Notes under the pieces: generated by a model
Databases searched by the model: none
Told to the model about the DNA's origin: nothing
The model's input: only the letters and a program-made list of their open reading frames with translations
Origin: Mesorhizobium sp. ES1-4
Lineage (GTDB): Bacteria; Pseudomonadota; Alphaproteobacteria; Rhizobiales; Rhizobiaceae
Direction of reading: 5' to 3'
Length of the DNA stretch: 57,361 nucleotides
Assembly: GCF_020164745.1 (NCBI RefSeq)
Contig: NZ_JAIUGV010000026.1
Coordinates: forward strand, 1-57,361
Program-made: the position numbers and the translations under genes
Shown: positions 20,997 through 29,415 of the stretch, piece after piece
How the letters are laid out: the number at the start of each line of letters is the position of its first letter
Position numbering within the stretch: position 1 is the first letter of the stretch

Positions 20997-21095
20997 TCCA
21001 ATTTCACGCCGTCGCAGTTCGATCTGCTAGCCTCGCGGCTGCCGTTCGCGCTCGCCACCAACCAGGAGGCGAGCGAGGGCCGGCCGGTGGCGTGA
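20994..21095 (+). CDS. Doubtful 33-residue ORF
   Basis: A short frame (MSNFTPSQFDLLASRLPF at the start) ends at TGA 21093-21095. It is protein-like, but its ATG lies inside the right arm of a terminator hairpin and the ribosome site is weak. It could be the remnant N-terminus of a gene cut off when the toxin-antitoxin pair arrived. I would not rely on it without homologues. Confidence 0.2.
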   Translation: MSNFTPSQFDLLASRLPFALATNQEASEGRPVA

Positions 21096-21104
21096 GGTCG
21101 GAAA

Positions 21105-21488
21105 TCAGGATTCAATCCACTCGCTGGGGACATCCAACTGCTTTGCCAGCATCGCGCTGGTTTGCGCAGACGGTTTGCGGCGATTGGATTCAAGATCCGA
21201 TAGGAAGCCCTGGCTCACCCCGACGGCAGCCGCCAACTCGGCCTGTGTCAGCTTGCGCCAATTGCGGAGGGCCTTGAGGCGGCCGGAGCCTCGCAAAATA
21301 TCCATGGTCACATCAGCGGGCAGGGCCTTTTCCGTTTTGAGATCAGCTTTCCGTTCATCATAGATGACGACGTCCGCGGCATCTTCGAGGGCTTCTTCGG
21401 CGGCATGCAGCAAGGCCTCATAGTCGGCCTTCGGGATGACGACCAGTTCTTCGCCGGTTGAAGTCTTTATGATTTGCGGGGCGTTCAT
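21105..21488 (-). CDS. Antitoxin with XRE-type HTH
   Basis: A 127-residue antitoxin. The N-terminal half (about 1-70) is acidic and helix-rich (PKADYEALLHAAEEALEDAADVV), likely binding the toxin. The C-terminal half is an XRE/Cro HTH (RNWRKLTQAELAAAVGVSQGFLSDLESNRRKPSAQTSAMLAKQLDV). It starts 10 bases after the toxin stop, so the toxin is encoded first, as in HigBA. This order and the HTH suggest it also represses the operon at the inverted repeat 21770-21791. The start MNAPQIIKTSTGEE at 21488 is chosen over an upstream in-frame start that would lie inside the toxin gene. Confidence 0.88.
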   Translation of the reverse strand: MNAPQIIKTSTGEELVVIPKADYEALLHAAEEALEDAADVVIYDERKADLKTEKALPADVTMDILRGSGRLKALRNWRKLTQAELAAAVGVSQGFLSDLESNRRKPSAQTSAMLAKQLDVPSEWIES

Positions 21489-21498
21489 GGGTTCAGTC

Positions 21499-21750
21499 CT
21501 ATGGCCGGCTGTAAGTCGTCGTTTCACGCTTGCCGATGTAGACCGCAAGGATCGTGATGCGATCTTCATCGAAGATGACGCGGTAGCGGCCAATCCGCAG
21601 CCTGTAACCATCCCTGCCGGAAAGACGCTTTACATCTCCACGGCCGCTGATTGCGTAGGCGATCAAACCTTCGGAAACCTGCTCGCGGACGTCAGCGGGC
21701 AGATTGTCGAAATCACGAGCCGCCGATACCGAAAGGATAATCGTCTTCAC
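21499..21750 (-). CDS. RelE/ParE-family toxin
   Basis: An 83-residue toxin of the RelE/ParE superfamily. The typical pattern is SVSAARDFDNLPADVREQVSEGLIAYA, then VKRLSGRDGYRLRIGRYRVIFDEDRITILAVYIGKRETTTY, with the basic core strand carrying RLRIGRYRVIF. RelE-type members cut mRNA on ribosomes; ParE-type ones poison gyrase, and the sequence alone does not decide between them. The start is GTG 21750. The toxin precedes its antitoxin, and the operator lies 20-41 bases upstream. Confidence 0.88.
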   Translation of the reverse strand: MKTIILSVSAARDFDNLPADVREQVSEGLIAYAISGRGDVKRLSGRDGYRLRIGRYRVIFDEDRITILAVYIGKRETTTYSRP

Positions 21751-21769
21751 ACCAGCAGTATCGCAGATT

Positions 21770-21791
21770 TATCGCTTTGGGTTAAGCGATA
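21770..21791. promoter_or_regulatory. Operator of the toxin-antitoxin operon
   Basis: TATCGCTT (21770-21777) and AAGCGATA (21784-21791) form a perfect inverted repeat with 6-base spacing. It lies between the carA stop (21819) and the toxin start (21750), where the XRE antitoxin could bind. Confidence 0.65.
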
Positions 21792-21818
21792 TTATCCTGG
21801 TTGCGAACCTTCAAAGGA

Positions 21819-23024
21819 TCAAGCGCGCTCGGCCAGCAATTCCTCGCCGCGCTTTTCGCGGATCAGGTTGACGAAGCGGCGGAACAGATAGTGCGAATCC
21901 TGCGGGCCGGGCGAGGCCTCGGGGTGATGCTGGACCGAGAACACTGGGCGGCCGGTCAGCGCGATGCCGCAGTTCGAGCCGTCGAACAGCGAGACATGGG
22001 TTTCCTCGACACCCGCGGGCAGCGAGTCGGCAACGACGGCGAAGCCGTGGTTCATCGAGACGATCTCGACCTTGCCGGTGGTGTGATCCTTGACCGGATG
22101 ATTGGCGCCGTGATGACCCTGGTGCATCTTGGCGGTCTTGCCGCCCAGCGCCAGCGCCAGCATCTGGTGGCCCAGGCAGATGCCGAAAACCGGAATGTCG
22201 GTCTTGAGCAGGTCCTGGATGACCGGCACGGCATAGTCGCCGGTGGCCTCCGGATCGCCGGGGCCGTTGGAGAGGAAGATGCCGTCCGGCCGCATGGCGA
22301 GGATTTCTTCCGAACCGGTACTGGCGGGAACCACTGTCACCTTGGCGCCAAGACCCGCGAGCAGGCGCAGTATGTTGCGCTTGACGCCGTAGTCGATGGC
22401 GACGACATGCAGCGAAGGCTCGTCCTGTTCGCCAAAACCTTCGTTCCAGGCCCACGGCGTCTCGCGCCAGACCGACGACTGGCCCGACGTGACCTCCTTG
22501 GCGAGATCGAGCCCGATCAGGCCCGACCATGCGGCAGCGCGCCGCTTCAGGTCGTCGACGTCGAAGATGCCGTCGGGCGCGTGCGCGATGACGGCGTTGG
22601 GCATGCCCTTTTCGCGGATCAGCGCGGTGAGCGCCCTCGTGTCGATACCCGAGAGCGCAACGATGCCCCGCTTCTTCAGCCACTGGTCGAGGTGGCCGGC
22701 GGCGCGATAATTGGATGGGTTGGTGACATCGGCCTTGAACACGGCGCCGACGGCGCCGGCGCGGGCGGCCGGATTGACGTCCTCGATGTCCTCGCCATTG
22801 GTGCCGATATTGCCGATATGCGGGAAGGTGAAGGTGACGATCTGGCCGGCATAGGAAGGGTCGGTGAGGATTTCCTGGTAGCCGGTGAGCGCCGTGTTGA
22901 AGCAGAGTTCGGCGACTGCGGAGCCGGTGGCGCCGAGGCCGCGGCCCTCGATGACGGTTCCGTCGGCCAGCACCAGCAGGGCGGTCGGCTTTTCGGTTGC
23001 CCAGGCGGGCGTCATCTCGGTCAT
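21819..23024 (-). CDS. carA: Carbamoyl-phosphate synthase, small (glutaminase) subunit
   Basis: CarA hydrolyses glutamine and channels ammonia to CarB. The 401-residue protein has an N-terminal CPSase_sm domain (LLVLADGTVIEGRGLG, FNTALTGYQEILTDPSY) and a C-terminal class I GATase domain. The catalytic cysteine is C283 in FGICLGHQML, with the His and Glu in VQHHPEAS (about H367, E369). The start at 23024 (MTEMTPAWATEKPTALL) has an AGGAG ribosome site; upstream in-frame residues are not conserved. It is divergent from a YqeY gene. It is not next to carB, which is usual in alphaproteobacteria. Confidence 0.96.
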   Translation of the reverse strand: MTEMTPAWATEKPTALLVLADGTVIEGRGLGATGSAVAELCFNTALTGYQEILTDPSYAGQIVTFTFPHIGNIGTNGEDIEDVNPAARAGAVGAVFKADVTNPSNYRAAGHLDQWLKKRGIVALSGIDTRALTALIREKGMPNAVIAHAPDGIFDVDDLKRRAAAWSGLIGLDLAKEVTSGQSSVWRETPWAWNEGFGEQDEPSLHVVAIDYGVKRNILRLLAGLGAKVTVVPASTGSEEILAMRPDGIFLSNGPGDPEATGDYAVPVIQDLLKTDIPVFGICLGHQMLALALGGKTAKMHQGHHGANHPVKDHTTGKVEIVSMNHGFAVVADSLPAGVEETHVSLFDGSNCGIALTGRPVFSVQHHPEASPGPQDSHYLFRRFVNLIREKRGEELLAERA

Positions 23025-23299
23025 GGCGGCACTCCTATCGAGCCGCGCTTCCACAGGCCTGGCCGGCCATCCGCGCAGCAAATGGCGCGGAGCGGCGAAT
23101 TCGCGGCCTCCACGCACTCAAGCTTCAGTTCATGCAAGGCCCAGTACATAGGGGAAGGGGGCAGGGCGGTCAATGATCCTGCGAAATACGGCGGCGATTT
23201 ATTTCATTGAGGAATATCAGAGGCTTGCCTTGGGATATCGGGGTTTGCGTTGGCTTGCTCCCGGCGCTATTGTCCGCGCCGACCGAAGGAGAGAGAGCC

Positions 23300-23749
23300 A
23301 TGCGCGCAAAAATCGCCGAATCCCTGAAGACCGCGATGAAGGCGCAGGACAAGCACCGGCTGCCGACATTGCGGCTGATCCAGGCCGCCATCCATGACCG
23401 CGATATCGCCAATCGCGGTGCGGGGAAGGAACCGGCCAGCGACGAGGAGATCCTGCAGATCCTGGCCAAGATGGTGAAGCAGCGCGAGGAGTCGGCCAAG
23501 GCATTCGAGGACGGCAAGCGGCCGGAACTGGCGGCGCAGGAGCGCGGCGAGATGGAGATCATCCGCGACTTCCTGCCGACGCAGCTCGACGATGCGGCGG
23601 TCATGGCGGCGGCGCGCGAGGCGATTGCCGCGACCGGTGCGGCCAGCCAGAAGGACATGGGCAAGGTGATCGCCGCGCTGAAGCAGAAATATGCCGGCCA
23701 GATGGATTTCGGCAAGGCGAGCGGCATCGTCAAGGGGCTGCTGCAGTAG
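23300..23749 (+). CDS. GatB/YqeY-domain protein
   Basis: A 149-residue protein of the GatB/YqeY family, related to the tail domain of the Glu/Gln-tRNA amidotransferase subunit B. An N-terminal helical part (MRAKIAESLKTAMKAQDKHRLPTLRLIQAAIHDRDI) is followed by the EEILQILAKMVKQREESAKAFEDG signature and a C-terminal YqeY tail (KDMGKVIAALKQKYAGQMDFGKASGIVKGLL). A tRNA-binding or amidotransferase role is inferred for the family but not proven. The start ATG 23300 has a GAAGGAGAG site. In rhizobia this gene often sits between carA and dnaG. Confidence 0.9.
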   Translation: MRAKIAESLKTAMKAQDKHRLPTLRLIQAAIHDRDIANRGAGKEPASDEEILQILAKMVKQREESAKAFEDGKRPELAAQERGEMEIIRDFLPTQLDDAAVMAAAREAIAATGAASQKDMGKVIAALKQKYAGQMDFGKASGIVKGLLQ

Positions 23750-24094
23750 GGCGATTTCCCGACCCCTGTGGGGGTGCTCAGAAGTCTGACTCAAAACCAA
23801 AGTAGTCTGACTCGGAATCCGCAAAGCTCGGCTCATTGGCCTAGTCGCGGCGCGGAGCAGTTTTTTTCACACTGGATGTAACTGGCGATGGGGTCCGAAG
23901 GACTCCCCATTTTTCACTTTGCGAGGCGGAGATTTCTCGCCCCCGCGGGTTCTCGCCTCGTAGACTGAAGGCTCATGATGTGTAAGTACTATGTGTTGGC
24001 GTTAAGTTTGCGTGGCTAAAAAAGAAGATCGTCTGTAAGGATTTGATCACCTTCAACGGTTAAGAAAGTGCGCTCTGGAGAAGGATAGCGCTCG
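23750..24094. other. 345-base gap with hairpins and a repeated decamer
   Basis: ACCCC (23762-23766) and GGGGT (23771-23775) form a small hairpin 12 bases past the YqeY stop. AGTCTGACTC occurs twice (23783-23792 and 23804-23813). A longer hairpin at 23888-23910 (ATGGGGTCC with GGACTCCCCAT) is followed by TTTT and could terminate YqeY transcription. The rest is AT-richer and leads to the membrane protein at 24095, with a GGAGAAGGA ribosome site. Confidence 0.5.
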
Positions 24095-25630
24095 ATGTTT
24101 ACTTGGGCAGGTTTTCTCGATCGACCCTCGTATGCATGGCGAGCGGCTGTTGCGATCGTATTCCTTATCGGAACAGCCTTTCTTTTTCCATTCCTTTTGA
24201 AGGTGATTGCGACGGCTTCACACTGTCAAATAGATACATGTGGCGCCGTCTCTCTCGTTGCTTCCACCGCGCTACGCCCTCTTTTCTTTGTTGGCGCCTT
24301 GGCGATTATCCTGAGCGCATGTATCCGTAGGGCACGTGATGCCGGGTTGCGCCCATGGATGGGGGCGTTCCCACCCCTCATGTTGGTCGGCGACCAAGGC
24401 TTCCTGCAACATGCAGGGTCAGGGTGGGCGTATCCGTTCTCGACGGGCATCCTATCATTTCATGCACCGATCTATGCTCTGTTTGGCATGGTCCTTATCG
24501 GACTGCTCGGCTTCCCTTCACGTTATGTCCTTCGCTATGGAGGAAATCGTATCCTGGACAATGCAATAGGGCTCTTGGCGGGCTGGTTGTCGATTGCCGC
24601 CGCGTTGCGCGCAAGTGGCTTTCCACCATTCGGCCTTACGGAACTGCCAGTTCAGATCACGGCCCGGCTATTCTTGTTCCTGTTCTACGCGCCATACACG
24701 ATGCCGATCTTTCTCGCTTTGGCGGTCTACCGGGTCTGGCGGTCGAATCTGATTGCTCCCGTTACGCCGTCAGCGGTATCCGTTTCGGGGGGCGAGGCGC
24801 CGAACCTCTGGCAGCCGAAACGCGCCGCAGTCATTGGCATGATTGCGGCGCTCGCTGTTTTCTTCTGGTCGCTCTCGACAAAAGGCCAAATGAGCGGTCA
24901 GCTCTTGCCCATCTTGCTCGCGGTTTACGCGCTGCCAATCTTGATGCCAACATTCCTTCTCTACACCGGAGTCGTCGCATCGGTTTTGCGGCTCAAGGCA
25001 AAACCAGACCTGATTGCTGTCGCGGCATTGCTGGTCACCTTGATCCCATTTGGCCTGTGGGCTGCGTCGTTCTCTTCGGTTCAGGCGGCCAAAGCGCGTG
25101 AAAAGGCCGCCGTTGCCGCCATTTCCAAGGTCACGCTCCCGGCAAAGGTCAGGGGTGTGGTCATCGAAGGCGACGACTGGTCGTTGATCAATTGCGCGCG
25201 GACCCGCGTCCTTTCCAGCGACCGTGAGGTCGGCGACGTCCTGACTCGCGGACAAAGCAAGAGCGCGTATCTCCGGTTCACGCGGGCGGCGGCGGGATCG
25301 GCAATCAATCAGGGCCAGGCGGCTGAAACGGCGCCGCCTGATTATGTCCTCATTCGATTGCCACGCCAGCCGCAATTTCTTAAGGACAGTCGGGTCGGCC
25401 AGGATATCGCATCGCCAGCGGTGGAAGTTTACGCGGTCGATCCGGGTGGCACACACCTCGTCGCTGCGACCTATACCTCCATTAATCGACCTCCGGTTTT
25501 TCCACCCCTGTTGACCACTCACGGTTGGTATCGGCCTGGAAATTCGGCAACCGCACAAGAGTCGTGCGAGAGCGTCGGCGACTTCATTCAACACGAGTTG
25601 CTCGAAAAATTGTCGGCTGACCCTGCCTGA
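24095..25630 (+). CDS. Polytopic membrane protein of unknown function
   Basis: A 511-residue protein. About ten hydrophobic segments cover residues 1-340 (for example AAVAIVFLIGTAFLFPFLL, LFFVGALAIILSACIRRARDAGL, GLWAASF). The opening FLDRPSYAWRAAVAIVF and the RARDAGLRPW segment resemble DUF805-type proteins. A soluble C-terminal domain of about 170 residues follows (EGDDWSLINCARTRVLSSDREV onward), perhaps periplasmic. No enzyme motif was recognised. Its GC is lower than that of neighbours, which suggests transfer. It stands alone with a ribosome site GGAGAAGGA; no operon partner is visible. Confidence 0.65.
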   Translation: MFTWAGFLDRPSYAWRAAVAIVFLIGTAFLFPFLLKVIATASHCQIDTCGAVSLVASTALRPLFFVGALAIILSACIRRARDAGLRPWMGAFPPLMLVGDQGFLQHAGSGWAYPFSTGILSFHAPIYALFGMVLIGLLGFPSRYVLRYGGNRILDNAIGLLAGWLSIAAALRASGFPPFGLTELPVQITARLFLFLFYAPYTMPIFLALAVYRVWRSNLIAPVTPSAVSVSGGEAPNLWQPKRAAVIGMIAALAVFFWSLSTKGQMSGQLLPILLAVYALPILMPTFLLYTGVVASVLRLKAKPDLIAVAALLVTLIPFGLWAASFSSVQAAKAREKAAVAAISKVTLPAKVRGVVIEGDDWSLINCARTRVLSSDREVGDVLTRGQSKSAYLRFTRAAAGSAINQGQAAETAPPDYVLIRLPRQPQFLKDSRVGQDIASPAVEVYAVDPGGTHLVAATYTSINRPPVFPPLLTTHGWYRPGNSATAQESCESVGDFIQHELLEKLSADPA

Positions 25631-25766
25631 GCGTTTCAGGAATTAAATAACCGTTCACGGTCCGACAGAGCTCGGTCCAGAATGACCTGCAGGCTGGGAC
25701 GTGATCGTTTCCTCACTCGAGAATCAGGCGGAGAGTCACACTTTCGCGCCGAACTGTCGTCTTGAG

Positions 25767-26750
25767 TTAGGGTTCCTTGCAGATCGGCAGCGGCTGCGCC
25801 GGCGGGGCCGGATGATCGTTCCTGTACTGGGCAATGATCGGTTCGAGGGTTTTCCGTGGCCAGAATTTCGGCTTGCCGATCTCCTTCAGGCAGGATGCGT
25901 TCCAGTAAGCGCCTGAAGGGGAATGGCCGCTTGCGACGGCGGCGATATCGCGCGATTCCGGATAGATGTAGAGCGTGGTCGGGTTATCTTTCACCATCGA
26001 GATGAGTTGCGCGGCATCGGCCGGGGACCAGCTGGTGCAGCCATTGCTGCGGCCGCCGGCATAGTCCACCAGCTTGCCGAACGGCACCATGCCATCGCCA
26101 TCGGCATAGGCGCTTTTCGGGTTCTTGCGCATGCACATGGTGCGCAGCACCTGCGCCGCGTGGCCGCCGATCACGCGCTGCCTGGCATTGGCGGCTTCGC
26201 CTTCGCCGTCGAACTGAATGAACGTGCGTTGAAAAGCCACGTCCTGTTTCGCGGCAACACGGTAAAAGCCCTTGAACGATGTTTTCGCCTCGCGGGTCAT
26301 GTAGGCGCCGCCGGCGGTCAGCTCCGAATCCATGGCATTGCCGAAGTTCTTCGCGCAGCGCCTGCCATTGGAAAAGTCCACGGTGCCTTTCAGGTTCCGG
26401 CCGCCGCCGTGACCCGACGAAATCGCGCGAAACGACTGGCTGGCTTCGCACACGACATAGTAGCGGCGCCCAAGCACGCCATTGCCCAGGTCGCCGGGAC
26501 GGGTGGCGTCCATGGCGAAGTAACAGGGGTTCCGGACGGAGCCCTGCGCCACCTTCTTCAGATAAAGCGCGCGCGCCCGCTCCAGCACCACTTGCGAGAT
26601 CTGGCCATCGCCGTCGCCGACATGGGCCTCCAGCCAGGCCGGAACGGCCGAAGACGCGGCAAAGGACCGGGCCGATGCCATCAAGGCCATGAAGACGGCA
26701 AGGAGCCCGAAGAGCGTAACGACACCAAACGGGACAGATCTCAACCGCAC
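25767..26750 (-). CDS. L,D-transpeptidase-like (YkuD_2) secreted protein
   Basis: A 327-residue exported protein. The N-terminus (residues 1-32) is a signal sequence or anchor. The central part resembles the murein L,D-transpeptidase catalytic domain (YkuD_2 type): SSGHGGGRN (about 111-119) and the catalytic-type RSNGCTSWSP (cysteine at about 238) with IGGHAAQ in between. These enzymes crosslink or remodel peptidoglycan. The start is GTG 26750 with AGGAG nine bases ahead. Its neighbour is a GNAT acetyltransferase on the other strand. I rate the family assignment as likely, the exact reaction as inferred. Confidence 0.72.
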   Translation of the reverse strand: MRLRSVPFGVVTLFGLLAVFMALMASARSFAASSAVPAWLEAHVGDGDGQISQVVLERARALYLKKVAQGSVRNPCYFAMDATRPGDLGNGVLGRRYYVVCEASQSFRAISSGHGGGRNLKGTVDFSNGRRCAKNFGNAMDSELTAGGAYMTREAKTSFKGFYRVAAKQDVAFQRTFIQFDGEGEAANARQRVIGGHAAQVLRTMCMRKNPKSAYADGDGMVPFGKLVDYAGGRSNGCTSWSPADAAQLISMVKDNPTTLYIYPESRDIAAVASGHSPSGAYWNASCLKEIGKPKFWPRKTLEPIIAQYRNDHPAPPAQPLPICKEP

Positions 26751-27063
26751 CGGACCATTCTCCTGTCGAAGCCGGTCGTGATTCCAGAGTGGTGAATCAC
26801 CCGAGGACGATCATAAAATAGCACAATGATAAAACGCCGCGCGCAATCAGGCGAAACACATCTTGTTTAGCGCGCCGGCAAGTGTGCGCGAAGGGCCGAG
26901 GGCGACGCGCAATCCTCCATAACCGCGATGCTGGCCCAAGGCTTGCGGTGGAAGCCCCCATATCGGCGAGCATTCCCGATTTTCGATCCGCCAGGATTCC
27001 AGGCGGCTTGAGCGCTCTGCTGTCCAAGGTTATGCCTGCCGCGTTTTTCATGAGGCATCGATC
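26751..27063. other. 313-base gap, nothing clear
   Basis: Between the L,D-transpeptidase-like gene and the GNAT gene. It has one inverted repeat, GTGATTC (26778-26784) with GAATCAC (26794-26800), which includes two GANTC sites, and an AT-rich stretch at about 26811-26836. No convincing gene or RNA is seen. Confidence 0.4.
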
Positions 27064-27609
27064 ATGGTCACGATCGTCAAACCCGCGCTTGAGCATCTGG
27101 CGTCCTACAAACGCGGCTGGTCGCCGGACAATGTGCGGCTCCACGAGGCGACGCGCGAGCAACTCGCGGCCATTGAAGAAAATCCCGTGGCGTTCCTGGC
27201 CAGCCTCGACGACCCCGAGGCCAGGGGTGGTCCCATCATCTTGCCCGACGGGACGAAAGTTCCGCGCTTGCCGGGCTTCCGCCGCTGGATCTGGGACGGC
27301 GAAGCCGCCGGCTCGATCGGCTTTCGCTGGCAGAAGGGCACGGCGGAACTGCCTTCGCACGTGCTTGGCCACATCGGCTACGCCGTCGTGCCGTGGAAGC
27401 GGGGGCGCGGCTACGCCACCGCAGCGTTGCGGCTGATGCTGGACGAGGCGAGGGCGGTGGGCCTGCCCTATGTCGAGATTACCGCCAAGCCGGGCAATCC
27501 GGCGTCGCACAAAGTGATCCTGGCCAATGGCGGCAAGCTCGTCGAGCGCTTCTTCGAGGATGCCGCCTATGGCGGGGTGGAAAGCCTACGGTTCCGGATC
27601 GAACTGTAG
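27064..27609 (+). CDS. GNAT-family N-acetyltransferase
   Basis: A 181-residue GNAT protein. The acetyl-CoA-binding motif A is seen as HIGYAVVPWKRGRGYATAALRLMLDEAR (the Q/RxxGxG/A-like RGRGYA loop at about 115-123), followed by YVEITAKPGNPASHKVILANGGKLVERF, with the N of NPAS and NGG typical of motif B. Such enzymes transfer an acetyl group to a small molecule or protein amine. The substrate is unknown. The gene is alone on the + strand between an L,D-transpeptidase-like gene and the MFS gene, with which it converges. Confidence 0.85.
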   Translation: MVTIVKPALEHLASYKRGWSPDNVRLHEATREQLAAIEENPVAFLASLDDPEARGGPIILPDGTKVPRLPGFRRWIWDGEAAGSIGFRWQKGTAELPSHVLGHIGYAVVPWKRGRGYATAALRLMLDEARAVGLPYVEITAKPGNPASHKVILANGGKLVERFFEDAAYGGVESLRFRIEL

Positions 27610-27776
27610 GCAGTATTTCGGCGAGACTCCTGCCAAATCTGTGCTCAGATCGCGGAATCCTACCCTCAAATCGTCTCTACGGTCTTGGGTTAGCGCCAAG
27701 CTCCGGCGGCATTGCCTCCACCGTGCTGGTCACCGTCAAGGCCGAGCGGCTGTTGCGCCGGCGCGGGTGAGGTCTT

Positions 27777-28961
27777 CTATTCGGCGGCGGCCGGCAGCGG
27801 CGGCCTGACGTCGGCACGACGCTCCCAGACATGTGAGGCGACGGCGACGATGACGGCGACCAGCATGGCGAAGGCGCCAACAACCGGCAGGCTGCGATAA
27901 CCATAGCCGGCATTGAGCATGGCGGCGCCGAGCGAAGCGGCCAGCGCGATGCCGATATTGAAGCCGGACGGGATGAGCGAGGCGGCGAGGCCGGAGGCGT
28001 CGGCCGTCCACGACAGGATGCGGGTCTGGATCGGCGTGCCGATGGCGAAGTTGAGACCGCCCCAGACGATGATCGCGACAACCATCGGCGCGGGATAGGG
28101 GCTGACGGCATAGATGACGGCCAGCGTCGCGGCCTGCAGGGCGAGCATGGCGATCAACGACGGCATCAGTTTCCAGTCCGACAGCTTGCCGCCGAGGAAG
28201 ACGCCAAGCGTGGCGCCGACGCCGTTGAGCAGCAGCACCCAGGGTACAAGGCCCTCGTCGAGCCCGGTCACCTCCAGCAGCGTCGGGGTGATGTAGGTGA
28301 ACAGGCAGAATTGGCCGAGCATCAGCATCAGCATCAGGATCAGCGAGCTCCAGACCTGCTGGCGCGCCAGCACGCGGACTTCGCTGGCAAGGTTCGCCGA
28401 CTTGGCCTGATATCCCGTGGTGTGCGGCAACAAGGCCGCCATGGTGAGAGTTGCCGCCACGCCCAGCGCGCACATCACCCAGAAGGTCGCGCGCCAGCCC
28501 CAGATGTTGCCGATCGCGGTGCCGGCCGGCACGCCGATGACGTTGGAGACGGTGAGGCCCGACAGGATGACGGCGACTGCCATGCCGCGCTGATCCTCGC
28601 GCACAAGGCCGACGGCGACGACCATGGCGACGCCGAAATAGGCGCCATGCGCTACAGCCACGGCGATGCGCAGCAAGAGCATGGAGGTGAAGTCGGGCGC
28701 CAGCGCGCAGGCGGCCTGGCCAAAGGTGAAGCCGACGGCGAGGCCGAGCAGCAAGGTCTTGCGCGGCAGCGACTTGGTGGCGAGCGCCAGCAGCGGTCCG
28801 CCGATGGCGATGCCGCAGGCATACCCGGACACGAGATAGCCCGAGGTGGGAACCGAAACGCCAAGCCCATGCGCCACCTGCGGCAGCACGCCGGCGATGA
28901 CGAATTCGGTGGTGCCGAAAGCGAAAGCGGCGATGAACAGGGCGATCAGCGGCATCGACAT
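27777..28961 (-). CDS. AraJ-type MFS exporter
   Basis: A 394-residue MFS protein of the AraJ/DHA1 type. Characteristic parts are ALFIAAFAFGTTEFVIAGVLPQVA in helix 1, LRIAVAVAHGAYFGVAMVVA in helix 4, and the repeated loop LVREDQRGMAVAVILSGLTVSNVIGVPAGTAIGN in helix 5, where motif C of antiporters lies. About 12 membrane segments are present. The substrate is unknown. The start ATG 28961 has GAGGG nine bases ahead; ATG 28955 is nearly as good. It lies downstream of a DUF2061 gene on the same strand. Confidence 0.85.
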   Translation of the reverse strand: MSMPLIALFIAAFAFGTTEFVIAGVLPQVAHGLGVSVPTSGYLVSGYACGIAIGGPLLALATKSLPRKTLLLGLAVGFTFGQAACALAPDFTSMLLLRIAVAVAHGAYFGVAMVVAVGLVREDQRGMAVAVILSGLTVSNVIGVPAGTAIGNIWGWRATFWVMCALGVAATLTMAALLPHTTGYQAKSANLASEVRVLARQQVWSSLILMLMLMLGQFCLFTYITPTLLEVTGLDEGLVPWVLLLNGVGATLGVFLGGKLSDWKLMPSLIAMLALQAATLAVIYAVSPYPAPMVVAIIVWGGLNFAIGTPIQTRILSWTADASGLAASLIPSGFNIGIALAASLGAAMLNAGYGYRSLPVVGAFAMLVAVIVAVASHVWERRADVRPPLPAAAE

Positions 28962-29075
28962 GAAAAGAAACCCTCGAAATGCAGGGCTCAAACCATGGAT
29001 AGCCCGGGCAGGCAATCCAGAAATTGTCGATGTCGCTTTAGCTTTTCTTGACCGGACGCATTGAACGCAAGCCGG

Positions 29076-29285
29076 TCAGGTCACCGACTTGCGTCCGTAG
29101 GGAATCCTCAGCCACGCCCGCTCGTGAAAATAGTAGAGCAGCGACTTGGTGAAGACCTCCGTTACGCCGATGGCGGCCGCAAGCTTGAAGCTTCCGGTCA
29201 CCACCAGCGAGATGATCATCGTATCGATCGTGCCGGTCACGCGCCAGGAAAGCGCCTTGGCGAAACTGCGCGTATGGGTGTCCAT
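29076..29285 (-). CDS. DUF2061 small membrane protein
   Basis: A 69-residue protein of the DUF2061 family (MDTHTRSFAKALSWRVTGTI at the start). Two hydrophobic stretches (TIDTMIISLVVTGSFKLAAAIGVTEVFTKSLLYYFHER) fit a small membrane protein. The family's function is unknown; some members are fused to APS-kinase-related proteins. The GGGAGGAG ribosome site in front of ATG 29285 is strong. It is followed by the MFS gene on the same strand. The GGGCAAA (29334-29340) / TTTGCCC (29348-29354) inverted repeat lies just upstream. Confidence 0.85.
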   Translation of the reverse strand: MDTHTRSFAKALSWRVTGTIDTMIISLVVTGSFKLAAAIGVTEVFTKSLLYYFHERAWLRIPYGRKSVT

Positions 29286-29415
29286 CGATCTCCTCCCAGT
29301 GGCGCTAGATGCTTAGCCGACGGATGCGAGGATGGGCAAAGAATAATTTTGCCCTTCCTGCCGGAATGCCGGAAGGTTGTTCTCAAGTTGATGTCGCGGC
29401 GGCAATCATACCGCC

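Noticed and set aside
27700..27770. Short + frame ending ASTVLVTVKAERLLRRRG, looking like a gene remnant
   Set aside because: No start and no recognisable family; may be chance.
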